64,000 nucleotides of DNA from Mytilus galloprovincialis (Eukaryota > Mollusca > Bivalvia > Mytilida > Mytilidae). The stretch's first letter is position 1. Every line of letters begins with the position of its first letter. The stretch spans positions 69,417,865-69,481,864 of the forward strand of contig NC_134843.1 in assembly GCF_965363235.1 (NCBI RefSeq), in the 5' to 3' direction. Shown here piece by piece: positions 53,545-64,000 of this stretch. Position numbers and translations under genes: made by a program. Under the pieces are notes generated by a model. The model searched no databases and was not told the DNA's origin. It was given only the letters and a program-made list of their open reading frames with translations.

Positions 53545-56500
53545 CTGCAAAAAAATAAAAATGTCCAAGCAGATGTGATCATGAAAGAGAAATACAACTT
53601 TGAAAGGTACATGTATCACATTTAGTAAATTTGCAATATGTACGCGAAAGTAGTGGCGAATCCAAAACTTTGTATAAGGCAAGGGACCACTGACTGCTAT
53701 ACGTGAGGGGCCCGCCACAGTCATGCTTCAGTGATTCCCTGTATTATAAACCAATTAAACAATAAATTTTCCCCTGCAAAGTAAATCTCACCGAAGGCTT
53801 AAGTTAGACTAAACATGTCACCGCAACGACACTTTTTAGTTATCTATACAAAGAATTAGCACTGTAAGTCATTTTAATGAGACAGTAACGCAACAGGATA
53901 TTGAACACAAACAGACAGCAATACAACAATATAGAATCAACACATGCCAAGCAAAGATCTTAATTCGATTCTAAACAAAGTCGTAAATTAATTCAACAAA
54001 GATTAATACCAAAGACATGCTATCGTCATAAAATCAGTGTAGCCTCGGGAAAAAGAAAAAAGTCCTTCCTCGAATTAATCTTGAATAGTATTTCTAAATA
54101 AATACGGAAATATACTTTATGAAAAACAAAAAATTGTAAAATCAATATAATAATGTGATCACTCGCGTTGACTAAATAGGTTTTCTTCGTTTTAAAAGGA
54201 AAGAGGAAACATTTACAGCCTAAAGTTATAAATACGTACTAGTCACGTCCGAACTACATCAAATACAAAACACTATTTGAGGGAATGGGACCACCTCGCA
54301 TATCCATTGACCAAGCAACAACTTCCTCGATGGGTCTAAAGATAACCGACCAATTTGCGACCTTATCCAGTATAGTCATATCTTTTTATTAAATGGCAAT
54401 GAAAACATCAAACCCATACACCCGTTCACGCAACTTAAAGACCTGAAATAATGTAAGTTTATACTAGTTGTTCTGAATATGCATGGCATTATCAAAATTG
54501 CCCAATTCTACGCTAGCAACCACCTGATCTGAGTGCATACGCATTTTGTAAAAGTTTATAGACGCCTCAATGCTTTGCTATACGTTGCTACACGTTGTTT
54601 CCCTTCTATACGAATGACAATACTTTTCCGATTTGCAAGACGTTGCAACTACATGTAATACAAGTTAAACTAAAGAAAAGTGACTAAAATATACATACGG
54701 TTGGCAATCTTGTCAAATCACTGGCAGTCAACTGACCCTTTATCTCGGCTGAAACATTTATAAGACAAAGTTAACTTTTTTGGTTTTAATTTGAAGTAAT
54801 TTATCCAATCAAGGTTGACAGTGTGCTTCATATTTTATATAGTAAATATCTATACATGTATATCTATAAAATTTTACCATTTGCGAAATATTAACGTATA
54901 CATGTATGCAAAAAAAGATACGGGTACAGACAGATACGTATACTTATATAGTACTCTTTATCATTATAATTATGTATTCTAGAATTACACCTTCGATCTA
55001 TGTGTAAGGATTTATATCCATATAACAGAGTATGTAAATGATAGATTCAGATTCAATAGTTTATTAAAGTCTCACCACGTACATACAAGTATAAACACAA
55101 TATACTATCAAGTGCACAATATAAAATTTAGAATGAATGTGCCATTCTTAAAAGAACTACGAGAGACTGTTATAAACAATTATAAAACAACAGAATTAAA
55201 ACATAAGTTTTGTTATTTATACAAAACATAAAAGTGCAATATCACCATACACATCCAAGGATAGAACCTGATACATGTACATAATAAAGATAACTGATTT
55301 TTAACAGTATAAGATACTATTTCGTCGTAATAAAATATTATTGCAGGTTTTGGCAACAGAACTACAAACATTTTCATTTTTGAACAAAAATATAAATTTT
55401 TCATCATCTGACAAAGTTAAAAACATATCATTTTGTTGAATTATATCAATAAATAAAGACTGCCTTAAATCTTCATATAATGGACATGTCAACAATACAT
55501 GTTTTTCATCTTCTATATTACCACAATTGAAACATAATCGTTTATCTAAATATAATAATCTTTCGTAACGACCAGTTTCAATTTTTAAAGGTGCTACTCC
55601 ATAAGAGAGAGCCATATCTCTTGCACGTTAAAGACACCCTTGTAGATTTCGAAAAGGAGCAGGCTAATGCCGCTACAAGGCAGCACTTGCACCCGCAAAT
55701 TGGAAAGGGATTAATATAAGATGCAAAACTTGTTTCCCAATCCACTATAAATAAATATGTTTAAACTAACATCAAAATTTCGCATATGCACTGCGATATC
55801 GAATAGGTATATTTTGCAACAAATATTGTTCAGTAGAGTATGAAAATTTAAACAATTTATAAGTTTTTAACTTATTTCCTTGACCATAAGAATCAAGCCT
55901 TGTACTCCATTCAATTTTATAATTATCAAAAATATTAACTTCTAACTGATGAATTATATTTTTATCGAGTATATAATCATCTACATTACAAAATCTTTCC
56001 ATATTGTAAAGTTTCAACATTTCTATCACTTTATAACTCCAATTTTTAATTTTATAACTACTTTTTCTAATTGACCATATAAATACTTTATAATTTATCC
56101 TGTCTTTATCCATTTTTGTACATCATGCCCAGTGTCTAAAAATGTTTGACCACTGTATAACATATGGAGGCTTAATATACCATACTTTTTTAAAAACTGC
56201 ATAATTATATAGAAAACATATCTCAAGAGTAAGCTAAAGAATAAGATCATCATTTAACACTTACCATCCTTCTTTATGGGACATGTTAAATTCGGTACTG
56301 TCTTTTTTATGTCCCCGCATGTACCTTTCTGGTCCAGGGAAAATATTGGGCTGTCCGGAATTTCAGGGAGGTACACATCAATATGTGCATTTCCGCTGTC
56401 CATATCACATGCTGAAAGTATATTTAGTTTTAAAGTCGAAAACGATGCAGATGATGGTGATAATAAAAAGGCATACAGAAATCTACATTTATGAAATCAT

Positions 56501-59111
56501 ACAATTGCGCTAAGTGCTTTATTGACCTCGAAGCAAAACTTAATCCTCTGTTCATATAATAGGCAGAAAATAGTCAATTTAGTTGAAATGTCGATGACGA
56601 CGCATATTATGTATTTGTATTTGATGTGATAAAAGCTCGTTATAAGGCCCTTTAATTAGTTATCTCATTGGCCATCATCCTTTTAAAGCTGTCTATGCGG
56701 TATGAGCTCTGCTCATTGTTGAAGGTCGTACGGCGACCATTAATTAGTTGTTAATTTCTATGTCATAGGGTCTCTTGTGAAGATGTGTCTTATTGGTAAT
56801 CATAGCACATCTTCTCTTTTATAGATCTTTGTATGTGCATATTTTGCGGAATAAAACTTTAATATCTATAAATTTGAGCATTTTTATACAGAATGGACAT
56901 AATATCAATTTTTGATTTTTTTGCGAAGTTTCCCTTTAATATATATAATGTACACGCTAAATGCGCAGTCATGTAGATTCGATACATGTATGTAATCGTG
57001 TTTTTCATTTGTTATACTTTATTATCAATATGCATCACACTTTGGTATTTGTTGCCTTAGTATTAATAAAACGCTCACTTATGTATCTGACATACATACA
57101 AGAACACATAACTTACGAGCTACAAGATCCCAGTACACAGTGGCGACACCTTGTGTATTTAAAATTTTTGGTTCCCACTGGATAGAAAATTTGTTCTTTT
57201 TATCACCTGAAACAATATATAATTAGCCTATAAAGAACTATAAATATGCATACAGTCGTTTATGGCCCATTTATTTAGCATGATGTCATTTTTTCTTCTT
57301 CATATCTTCCCTAGTTTAGTTCTTATTTATTTCGTAAACATTATCGTCGTTTTGTCACAAATTATTTAGCTGTGTTATTGACATTGACATTTATAATAGT
57401 AATTATACTTAGAGGAAAATTCTAATAATTTTATGCATGCATTACACATAATCTATAACGACAATTGTATGTATAAAATTGAGAATGGAAATGGGGAATG
57501 TGTCAAAGAGACAACAACCCGACCAAATAAAAAACAACAGCAGAGGGTCACCAACAGGTCTTCAATGTAGCGAGAAATTCCCGCACCCAGAGGCGTCCTT
57601 CAACTGGCCCCTAAACAAATATATACTAGTCCAGTGATAATGAACGCCATACTAATTTCCAAATTGCACACAAGAAACTAAAATTAAAATAATACAAGAC
57701 TAACAAAGGCAAGAGGCTCCTGACTTGTACGTATCAGCCATCCGTGTTCAGCATTTCGTTGATAACGACACCAATAATGTTGCGCAGGTTTTATCAAACC
57801 TCAACAGATATAAACAAGTATTCAGTGGCTTATATGACTTATATGAGTGAATTTTTAATATGACCCACCGTTTCATCATAACAACTAAATAATCGCAATA
57901 GCAACGCTCTCCACCGTGAAAAACAAACAAGTTGACTTATGACCGGAGTAGCTATTGCTCACTTTAAAATTTAATACCCCGCTAGATGTAATCAGTAAAC
58001 AGAAATTTGATTGAAATAAAAGCGGAACAAATGCTTTCACATGCCTTAAAAAAACTATTAAAAAATGAATTAAAATTCTTAATTTGGAGTTCATCAGAAA
58101 CATTCGACGAACAATTCATAATTAATGGCCATGAACAAGAATATATGCACAATCTGAAACGGAAAGTGGATATGGATGCATGATGAACATGATGAATGCA
58201 TCATAGAGTAAATCATGATTCCAGTACGGTTGATACAAATTTGAGAAATTTTAACTCTTAACTTGTAGAAGTTAAAAAAAAAAAACAACGAGACCAAAGT
58301 TTTATAGATGGTAATTATTAAATTTTGTATTCAATCAACAGAAAGTTGTTCTGTAGCGAGTAATGTTTCGTTTAAAAATACATAACAGAAACTGGTCTAA
58401 TTTCTTCATTTGTTGGATCGAGCTGTAACAGTTTGCAGATTTTGCAGTATGTAATGTAAAGTTTTGTAAACAGTTAATTAATAATTACAAAAATTGGATG
58501 ATCATATCAATGATAGTTCATGTCAACAAAACATATGTTGGTGAATAAAAACTTTCCCAGCAGTGGCATCGACCCAGCTGTTGTAAATTAACTCATTATA
58601 GATATCAGGATTGAAATTTTGTATTTTCGGTAGACAATGGTAGACCTGCGTTTCATCCACAAGATGCTCATCAGTGAAATATACTGTTTGACTTTTCAAA
58701 TACAAGTTTTAAAGATAATGCGGAAATACGTCATGTGTAATTATTTCCTCAATAAAGTAGGTCTAAGTATAAAAAACCGGATATTTGATATGGGAAATGA
58801 TCAAGTCCTTAGACAATCTCTCAGTAACTTATGCACCAAATATCCTGTGTATTTACCTGATAGTGCATATGTATACAATGTTCCTGATACATGTTAATTA
58901 AAAAGCTATTATATAAGAACTTACCACAGTTTGTTAGATTTCCTCTTTGTTGGAGGGACTTCCTCTTCCCAAGTAATGAGAACGGATTACTGTCCATTTC
59001 AAATTCTCGAACCTCTACCTTTTCTGTCTTTTCCATTTTATAATATTTGAAATGTCCGGATGCGGTCGCCATAGCAACAAATACCAAAAATATCAAAATC
59101 ATGTGTTCCAT
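53458..59111 (-). CDS. GM2-activator-like (ML-type) secreted lipid-binding protein
   Basis: Five coding exons with consistent phases: 59111-58925, 57206-57117, 56411-56265, 54748-54699 and 53544-53458. They total 561 nt, 186 residues plus stop, close to the usual size of GM2 activator (about 190). The start MEHMILIFLVFV is a signal peptide. Then come NLTNCG, WEPKIL with GVATVYWDL, DVYLPEIP, GTCGDIKK, LTCPIKKD, LTASDL, and at the end GNYTIEVKI and ELFACGRASVEL. The last two match the family's closing strands (GNYRIE and a late Cys). Family members bind lipids in lysosomes or outside the cell, and in invertebrates some may recognise microbial lipids. The ligand is unknown here. Two N-glycosylation sequons (NLT twice). 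A sister gene follows at the right edge. Confidence 0.8.
54699..54748 (-). CDS. GM2-activator-like gene, exon 4
   Basis: 50 nt; completes GCC (Ala) from the previous G, then E-I-K-G-Q-L-T-A-S-D-L-T-R-L-P-T. Donor gtatgt, phase 0. Too short to stand out alone, but fixed by phase and family order. Confidence 0.75.
55050..56140 (-). mobile_element. LINE 3' fragment in GM2-activator-like intron 3
   Basis: The minus-strand text NKLKTYKLFKF, PIRYRSAYAKF, PLKIETGRYERL and then a zinc-knuckle-like RLCFNCGNIEDEKHVLLTCP is the usual C-terminal end of many LINE reverse transcriptases. It belongs to a different element from the one at 48-50 kb. Only the 3' end remains. It is split by a foreign block of about 150 bp (55,615-55,770). 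Same strand as the host gene, so it should be removed with the intron. Confidence 0.65.
55615..55770. repeat. SINE-like insert within the LINE fragment
   Basis: 'cgttaaagacacccttgtag' then 'ggctaatgccgctacaaggc' and 'acccgcaaattggaaaggg'. It interrupts the LINE reading frame between AYAKF and the next block, so it is younger than the LINE. Its origin is uncertain. Confidence 0.45.
56265..56411 (-). CDS. GM2-activator-like gene, exon 3
   Basis: 147 nt, phase 1-1. PCDMDSGNAHIDVYLPEIP, FSLDQKGTCGD, PNLTCPIKKD. Contains three of the family cysteines. Donor gtaag. Confidence 0.8.
56640..56830 (-). repeat. Dispersed repeat in intron 2
   Basis: 'ctatgcggtatgagctctgctcattg', 'gaaggtcgtacggcgacc' and 'gtcttattggtaatcatagcac', the reverse complement of the family at 5,590. 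Confidence 0.65.
57117..57206 (-). CDS. GM2-activator-like gene, exon 2
   Basis: 90 nt, phase 1-1. GDKKNKFSIQWEPKIL then NTQGVATVYWDLVA. Acceptor 'gtttcag', donor gtaagt. Confidence 0.8.
57479..57740 (+). repeat. Dispersed repeat in intron 1
   Basis: 'gggaatgtgtcaaagagac', 'cttcaatgtagcgagaaattc', 'cgtccttcaactggccccta' and 'acaagactaacaaaggc'. A separate family from the others in the window, though it also starts with an 'aagagacaac' word. Confidence 0.6.
58535..58720 (+). repeat. Dispersed repeat ('gcagtggcatcgaccca' family)
   Basis: Same family as 20,040-20,465, in intron 1. Confidence 0.6.
58925..59111 (-). CDS. GM2-activator-like gene, exon 1
   Basis: Signal peptide MEHMILIFLVFVAMATASG, then a charged segment (KMEKTEKVEVREFEMD) and QQRGNLTNCG at the donor. 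The ATG follows an acceptor-like 'cttctgaag' directly, so an upstream non-coding exon is likely. Confidence 0.75.
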
Positions 59112-59687
59112 CTTCAGAAGAAAAAGATATCAAGAATTACCCATGACCTGTTACCATATACAGCTTTTCATTGATTTTAACCCATCATAAAACGGAGTGT
59201 GTAAAAAAAAAAACTGAGTAGATTTTGTAGGTTTATTTTGTTCAACCAAAACCTTTTGTGCATCATCATGTGGATTATTTGTCTGTTGTCAAATTGTATA
59301 TGTACTTTTAATTGCTCCGCCCTTGGTTATATCCTAGTTTTTTTTTCTTCTAATGTTTTAAATGGAAACTTTAAATTTTTAAAGAAAATCTTATTCAAAA
59401 CTAAATACCACATGTATGTTTATCTGTCTCTTGTCAACCATGGACCAATGACATTTTCTTTTAATTTTAATGCAGTGAATTTAGGGATCTCCTGTAAAAT
59501 GTTGCAATTTAAATGACCATAAATTAGAAATCTTGAATCTAAATACAAATTAATGTATACTATCACACCCCAACCTATCTTATACTTTGACCTTCCCATT
59601 AGACAAGTTTCCTCGCTTGATAATCTTAAGGTTATATAGTTTTCTATCCAAAATATACACTAAAATCTAGAAGTTAAGTTGACTTAC

Positions 59688-59830
59688 CTTTGAGACCGAA
59701 TTTGGAAAGCAGATGTAGGCACAGTCCTTAAAGTAATAATGCAATACAATAATGTGATGACAGAACGACAAGGAAATTTTTAAATGGGACAATCTTCAAG
59801 TCCAAACTTCCTCTTTCGATTTTTACAAAA
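59688..59830 (-). promoter_or_regulatory. Probable 5' UTR exon and promoter side of the GM2-activator-like gene
   Basis: On the minus strand 'ctcaaag' is followed by a strong donor gtaagtc right after 59688, and pairs with the acceptor just before the ATG at 59111. The upstream end of the exon and any TATA box are not clear. The right limit given is arbitrary. Confidence 0.4.
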
Positions 59831-60324
59831 TATCACATGTTTAAATACCTACTCGAAATATGTCTATTTATAGTAAAGTTGATGGTTAGAATATTATGAC
59901 TTAAATCAAATGAATGACATGAATGCAAACTTCCGCATTTGTAGCTGTGTATATAGTAATACTAGTTCGAAAAAAATCAATTCATGCGTACGACACCGAG
60001 ACGTGACTTTGAACGGTACATTTTGATTTATTTTTAGAGTAAATTATCGTTCAGAGAATTAAAGGGAATTACATACTAGACAGCCATGACAATTTTTTTG
60101 CGAGCCTTTCCAAACTGTTCATGCGAGTTCCTTCTGAAACTTTTTTTAAAAAGACTTCAACTTGTCATGCACCTTGATATCTTAATTTATTTGTACAATA
60201 AAGACCCACGGACATCCTACTCTATACCTACACATATTCATAAGGTAGGTATTCATTCTGTGAAAAAAATGGGAGTCGGATCCTTTTATTAAATAAATTA
60301 ACAGCTATCTATGTCTTTAGGTAT

Positions 60325-61020
60325 AAAAAGATGTAGTGTGAGTGCCAAAGAGACGAATCTCAATAGGTCACAGTACGGACTTCATGATCAACACAGAGCC
60401 TTGTATCACACCGAACAACAAGCTACTTTAATACTTGTAATTCTTAAGATGCATATCAAATGTACATCTAAACTGTACAGCTGTAAAGCTGTATATAAAC
60501 TGTACAGATGTACATTTTAAAGCTGTTTATAAACTGTAAACTCTGTCAAAATGTTCACAAACTGCACATTTTCAAATCTGTGTATAAGCTAAACATATAG
60601 ATTCTACCACTGCATCTTGTGTGATACAATACGTATTCACAGTTTTATATACAGTTTTACAGATGTAATCTTTATATACAGCTTTACAGATGTACAGTTT
60701 ATATACAGCTTTACAGATGTACAGTTTATATACAGCTTTACAGATGTACAGTTTATATACAGCTTTACAACTGTACACTTTAGATACAGCTTTAAAGATG
60801 TACATTTGATATGCATCTTGGGATATTTAGTGTATAAAGGGCCCCAAAAATGACTATCGTAAAACCATTCAATCAGGAAAACCAACGGTTTAATCTGTAT
60901 AAAAACGAGAAACGAAAAACACTAATGAACCACAACAAAAAACGACAACTGAACATCAGATTCCTGACTAAGGACAGGTGCAAACAAATGCAGCGGGTTC
61001 AAACGTTTTAATAGGAACCA
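60325..61020 (+). repeat. Dispersed repeat (GAGACAACTCTCC family) split by a foldback insertion
   Basis: Left part to about 60,430 ('gtgtgagtgccaaagagac', 'ccttgtatcacaccgaacaa'), right part from about 60,833 ('tataaagggccccaaaaatg', 'ggaaaaccaacggtttaatc', 'agattcctgactaaggacagg'). Joined, they match 23,696-23,965 without a gap. Confidence 0.7.
60443..60830. mobile_element. Foldback element with a 27-bp tandem core
   Basis: The outer arms 'agatgcatatcaaatgtacatct' (left) and its complement (right end about 60,830) flank inverted arrays. The right array has six units of 27 bp starting at 60647, 60674, 60701, 60728, 60755 and 60782 ('atatacagctttacagatgt' then 'acagttt'). The left array is a shorter inverted copy. 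Because 27 is divisible by 3, both strands show long open frames, but these are by-products. No target duplication is resolved. Confidence 0.65.
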
Positions 61021-63756
61021 AACTTAACTCTTATCTGAAACAATAGTGTAACATTTCAACACAGAAAAACAAACTATAAAATATCAACTGAAATGGCTTA
61101 ACTCAATTAAAAGACATATTAACACAAGTGTTCAAACACTGAACATCGAATAAATTTGATCTGTGACACAATGTTTTGATTACTTAGAATAGACCTTCAA
61201 TATTTGAAATACATTAACAAAATGTGTTAACATTATAAGACAGGTGCTCCACGAGGAGCTGCCGAAAGTAATTCAAAAATTTGTTTTTAACAAGAGGAAT
61301 TTTTTTAAATGATAATGTTACTTGTCATCTATCTTTTCGGCAATCAAATGATTTAGACAAATTGAATACTCAATGTTGATGTTATCATAGACTCCTATTT
61401 AGAGTGGAGAGGATATTTTGGACCCCCGTTATTGACCATGAGCTACACGTATGGTTAAATCCGACATTTTACCCGTTCCACTCACTATTGTGTCTGATGT
61501 GGAGGTTCTGTCGCAAAATCATGGTTTCGCATCAGATTTATTTGCGAGAAAAGTCTAATTTTGAAAAAGAACGATTTGATTCAACGTCGAACCATACTTG
61601 ATGCAGACGTAGAACTTATATAAATACATTTTTGAGACTCCTTTAGATTTATTTCTCTGTTGTGTACCCTATCGTTCAAACATCATTCTCATTATTGTCA
61701 TTAATAAGATCATATGTGCAAAATGTACTAGACTGATACACAAATCTAATCTGGAATGAATCATTAGTAGAATTAAAAACCAATAGTTCAGAGAACAATT
61801 GAAAGTCTTTCCACATCAAAGAAATTTTGATAAGAAGATAGTTTGTTCATACTGATGCGATAAATAATGGTTTTATTATATTAATGAGTGATATAACGGA
61901 GATAATATGCTACTTCTGGTGAAATGAATGTCACTTCCGGTCTCAGATGATAGCTTCTTTCACACTGATTCATAAAATATATAGTTTCTATATGCTTTTG
62001 TATGTAGAATGGGAGATAATTGGCCACTTCCGGCATGTTGGAAGTCATTTTTAATCTTCAGGAATCAGTTTATGTATATATATGACAAAATATATGGATT
62101 CTGAGTACTTTTATATGAAAAAATTGCAAAAAAGGCTACTTTCAGTTTTCTCAAGGTCACTTCCGGTAGTCATTTTTCAAGGTCATTTGTCACCTAATCT
62201 TTTGTACAAGGTCAAATGCCTTCATAATGAACTTAGTTGAAGTTATAATCAAATAACCTCATATCAAGACATTTCAGGGGCACCAACTCATATAAGATGC
62301 CATTAAATTGTATCAGACTAAATATAGCATATCTTCATTACAATGAAGCAGACATTTTGCACTTGTTCTTTTATATGTATCTTTCAAAGTGTCTGAGAAA
62401 ATGCCAAAACAAGCAAAAGTCACAATTGAGAACTTGACCTTGACCTTTGATCTTGACCTCATTTTCTAAGTTAGGACATAAGGGACTCAAATAAAAATAT
62501 CCCAGGCTTATACAGTTAACGGTTGATGAGTTGAAAACACATACCGACAAATTTATTGTGTAGGGGTAGATAACTCCTATAAAATATCATCGAATCGCTT
62601 CGATCCAAATTAGCCAAAAATTCCTGAGGATGTAACAAACAATTTGTAAAAAGAATTTTGTCGCTATCTTTTTTTGTTACGAAGGAGATGCACACAGATG
62701 AAAAACAGTGAATAGGGAAATAACTCTTACAAAGAAAATGGTTCGCCTTAGCAGGGTGAAATTTAAAAGCGCATAAACTATACGATACCATATGAGAAAT
62801 ATCTAAGCGACATATTGCGAAACAAACATTTATCGCAAGAACAAAATTTGGCGGAAAAAAAAATAATAATCAGAAGAAAAACAATAAGACTTAGTCTTTC
62901 CACAGAAAAGTGGAAAGACTTAATAAATAGGAAAATCTGTTAAGTTTTTCTATGAAATGTTCTAAAACTCTTGCAATGCTGGAAAGTGAGAAAATATCGT
63001 GTTACGGAACAAAGAGAAGAACACCCGATACCACAGTGGGTGATCGGTATACAATGTATCCAATGCCATTTATATATTGATCATTTTTCAAAAAATGACT
63101 ATTTTTTAGTACATTTTGCATCCAAATAGCATATTTTTCATTAAAAATGCAGTTGTAAGTGTTTAAATAAAGTTTATAGGACTAATGAGTGTGGAAATCA
63201 TAAATAAACAAGCTTTTGATAAGATTGAAATATATTTTAGTCCGACTTATGCGTTATATATATGCTTACAATGTCAGGGTAACACTTATCAAATGATTAT
63301 TTCCGTTATTTCCTATTTGCTTTGGTATCTGCAAATATATGGTACATGTAGCATTAAAGAACGAAAGTCTTCTTTCGACATTTAAAACAGTAAATGCAAA
63401 GAAAATATAAGATTGGAACTGAACACATGTTACTACTTTATAAATTTGAATCGAACATAAAACGATATGCATCGTCATGAACAAAACTGATATACTTGTA
63501 AAAGTTGGCACCGGTCTGGATTTATTTAAAACAAGCGATAAACAATAATTGTCTACTTGTATAATGTTTCTTACAATTGAATGTATTACATTCTGCTTAA
63601 TATGAATTTCATAGTTGTTTATTTTGAAAAAAATAAATAAAAATAAATGAAAACAGTAAATACAATATCCATTGCTAAGGCTTAAACTATCAATATCTCG
63701 AAAATATGACAGATATGAGTATATAGAGTCAAATAAATTCGAATTGTTAACTCTGT
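61021..63756. other. Intergenic region between the two GM2-activator-like genes
   Basis: No supported exon. About 61,890-62,500 has several 'cacttccggt' and 'aaggtca' words and looks like old repeat material. A perfect 11-bp hairpin lies at 62893-62920. Confidence 0.5.
62893..62920. repeat. Perfect 11-bp stem, 6-nt loop
   Basis: 'agtctttccac' - agaaaa - 'gtggaaagact'. It probably marks the end of a dispersed element to its left. Confidence 0.7.
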
Positions 63757-63843
63757 TCAAGGGATCAGTTCCAGGCTGGTGCGTCCACAAAGAAAGACTT
63801 CATTTTTGGCGTTCGTTATCTTGAACTCGATATCGAACTTTCC
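63757..63843 (-). CDS. Last exon of a second GM2-activator-like gene (rest beyond the window)
   Basis: 87 nt, exactly as long as exon 5 of the gene at 53458, with the same phase and the same 'ccctg' acceptor context. GKFDIEFKITNAKNE then VFLCGRTSLELIP and TGA. Clear tandem paralogue. Upstream exons must lie to the right of 64,000. Confidence 0.8.
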   Translation of the reverse strand, partial: GKFDIEFKITNAKNEVFLCGRTSLELIP

Positions 63844-64000
63844 CTGTAAAAAAGAGATACATATATTAACAATAATTATGCAGGTCTTTACAGATGAGTA
63901 AAAATGAATCAAATAAGGCATGTATGTGTCTATCTCAATTGGAAAAAAGAGAAAATATAGGTCTTGTATCAAATTTATTGTTACAATATCCGATTAATTA

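Noticed and set aside
60647-60808. CRISPR-like regular repeat
   Set aside because: Units are directly adjacent without spacers, in an animal genome.
60572-60885. Open frames with a repeated 9-residue unit on both strands
   Set aside because: A 27-bp tandem unit without stops gives such frames automatically. There is no start context, and both strands are equally open.
63266-63790. 174-codon minus-strand frame at the right end
   Set aside because: It overlaps the GM2-activator-like last exon in another frame, is AT-rich and has no family features.

Overview
The window looks like AT-rich nuclear DNA from a marine bivalve, probably mussel-like. The reasons are intron-rich animal genes with GT/AG splice sites, dense short dispersed repeats of kinds I associate with mussel genomes, and an expanded family of exons for the 'farnesoic acid O-methyltransferase' fold (the Pfam Methyltransf_FA type, a name that does not imply enzyme activity). 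The species call is inference.

Layout. About two thirds of the window is a local tandem duplication. Unit 1 (left edge to about 20,040) and unit 2 (matching part about 25,570-42,980) carry the same order of parts: a multi-exon receptor-like gene (1,333-12,588 and 27,048-36,205), a decayed paralogue (14,449-17,053 and 38,113-39,900), and a minus-strand double-hotdog thioesterase-like gene (19,292-19,850, broken; 42,015-43,753, open). Between the units lie a 5'-incomplete claudin/PMP22-like gene (20,687-21,599), two dead signal-peptide exons and a TTAA-flanked transposon.

The receptor-like gene is the main interest. Every internal coding exon starts and ends in phase 1, so any combination splices in frame: a 67-nt signal-peptide exon, 444-nt exons each carrying one whole FAMeT-type domain, 48-nt micro-exons that copy only the edges of a domain exon, and one exon with a transmembrane segment plus a cytoplasmic tail. 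The tail holds two repeats of about 80 residues, each built round a tyrosine motif. Full inclusion predicts 750 residues in copy 1 and 610 in copy 2. The simplest reading is a modular type I surface receptor family that varies by exon choice and by local duplication, deletion and perhaps gene conversion. An immune or other recognition role is a hypothesis only.

From about 43 to 53 kb the sequence is mostly transposon-rich: a 1.17-kb PIF/Harbinger-like element, a broken 5'-truncated LINE, and several dispersed repeats. From 53.4 kb to the end there is a complete five-coding-exon GM2-activator-like (ML-type lipid-binding) gene on the minus strand, and the last exon of a second one at the right edge. 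No rRNA, convincing tRNA, CRISPR array, or virus-like element with LTR, capsid or envelope was seen.
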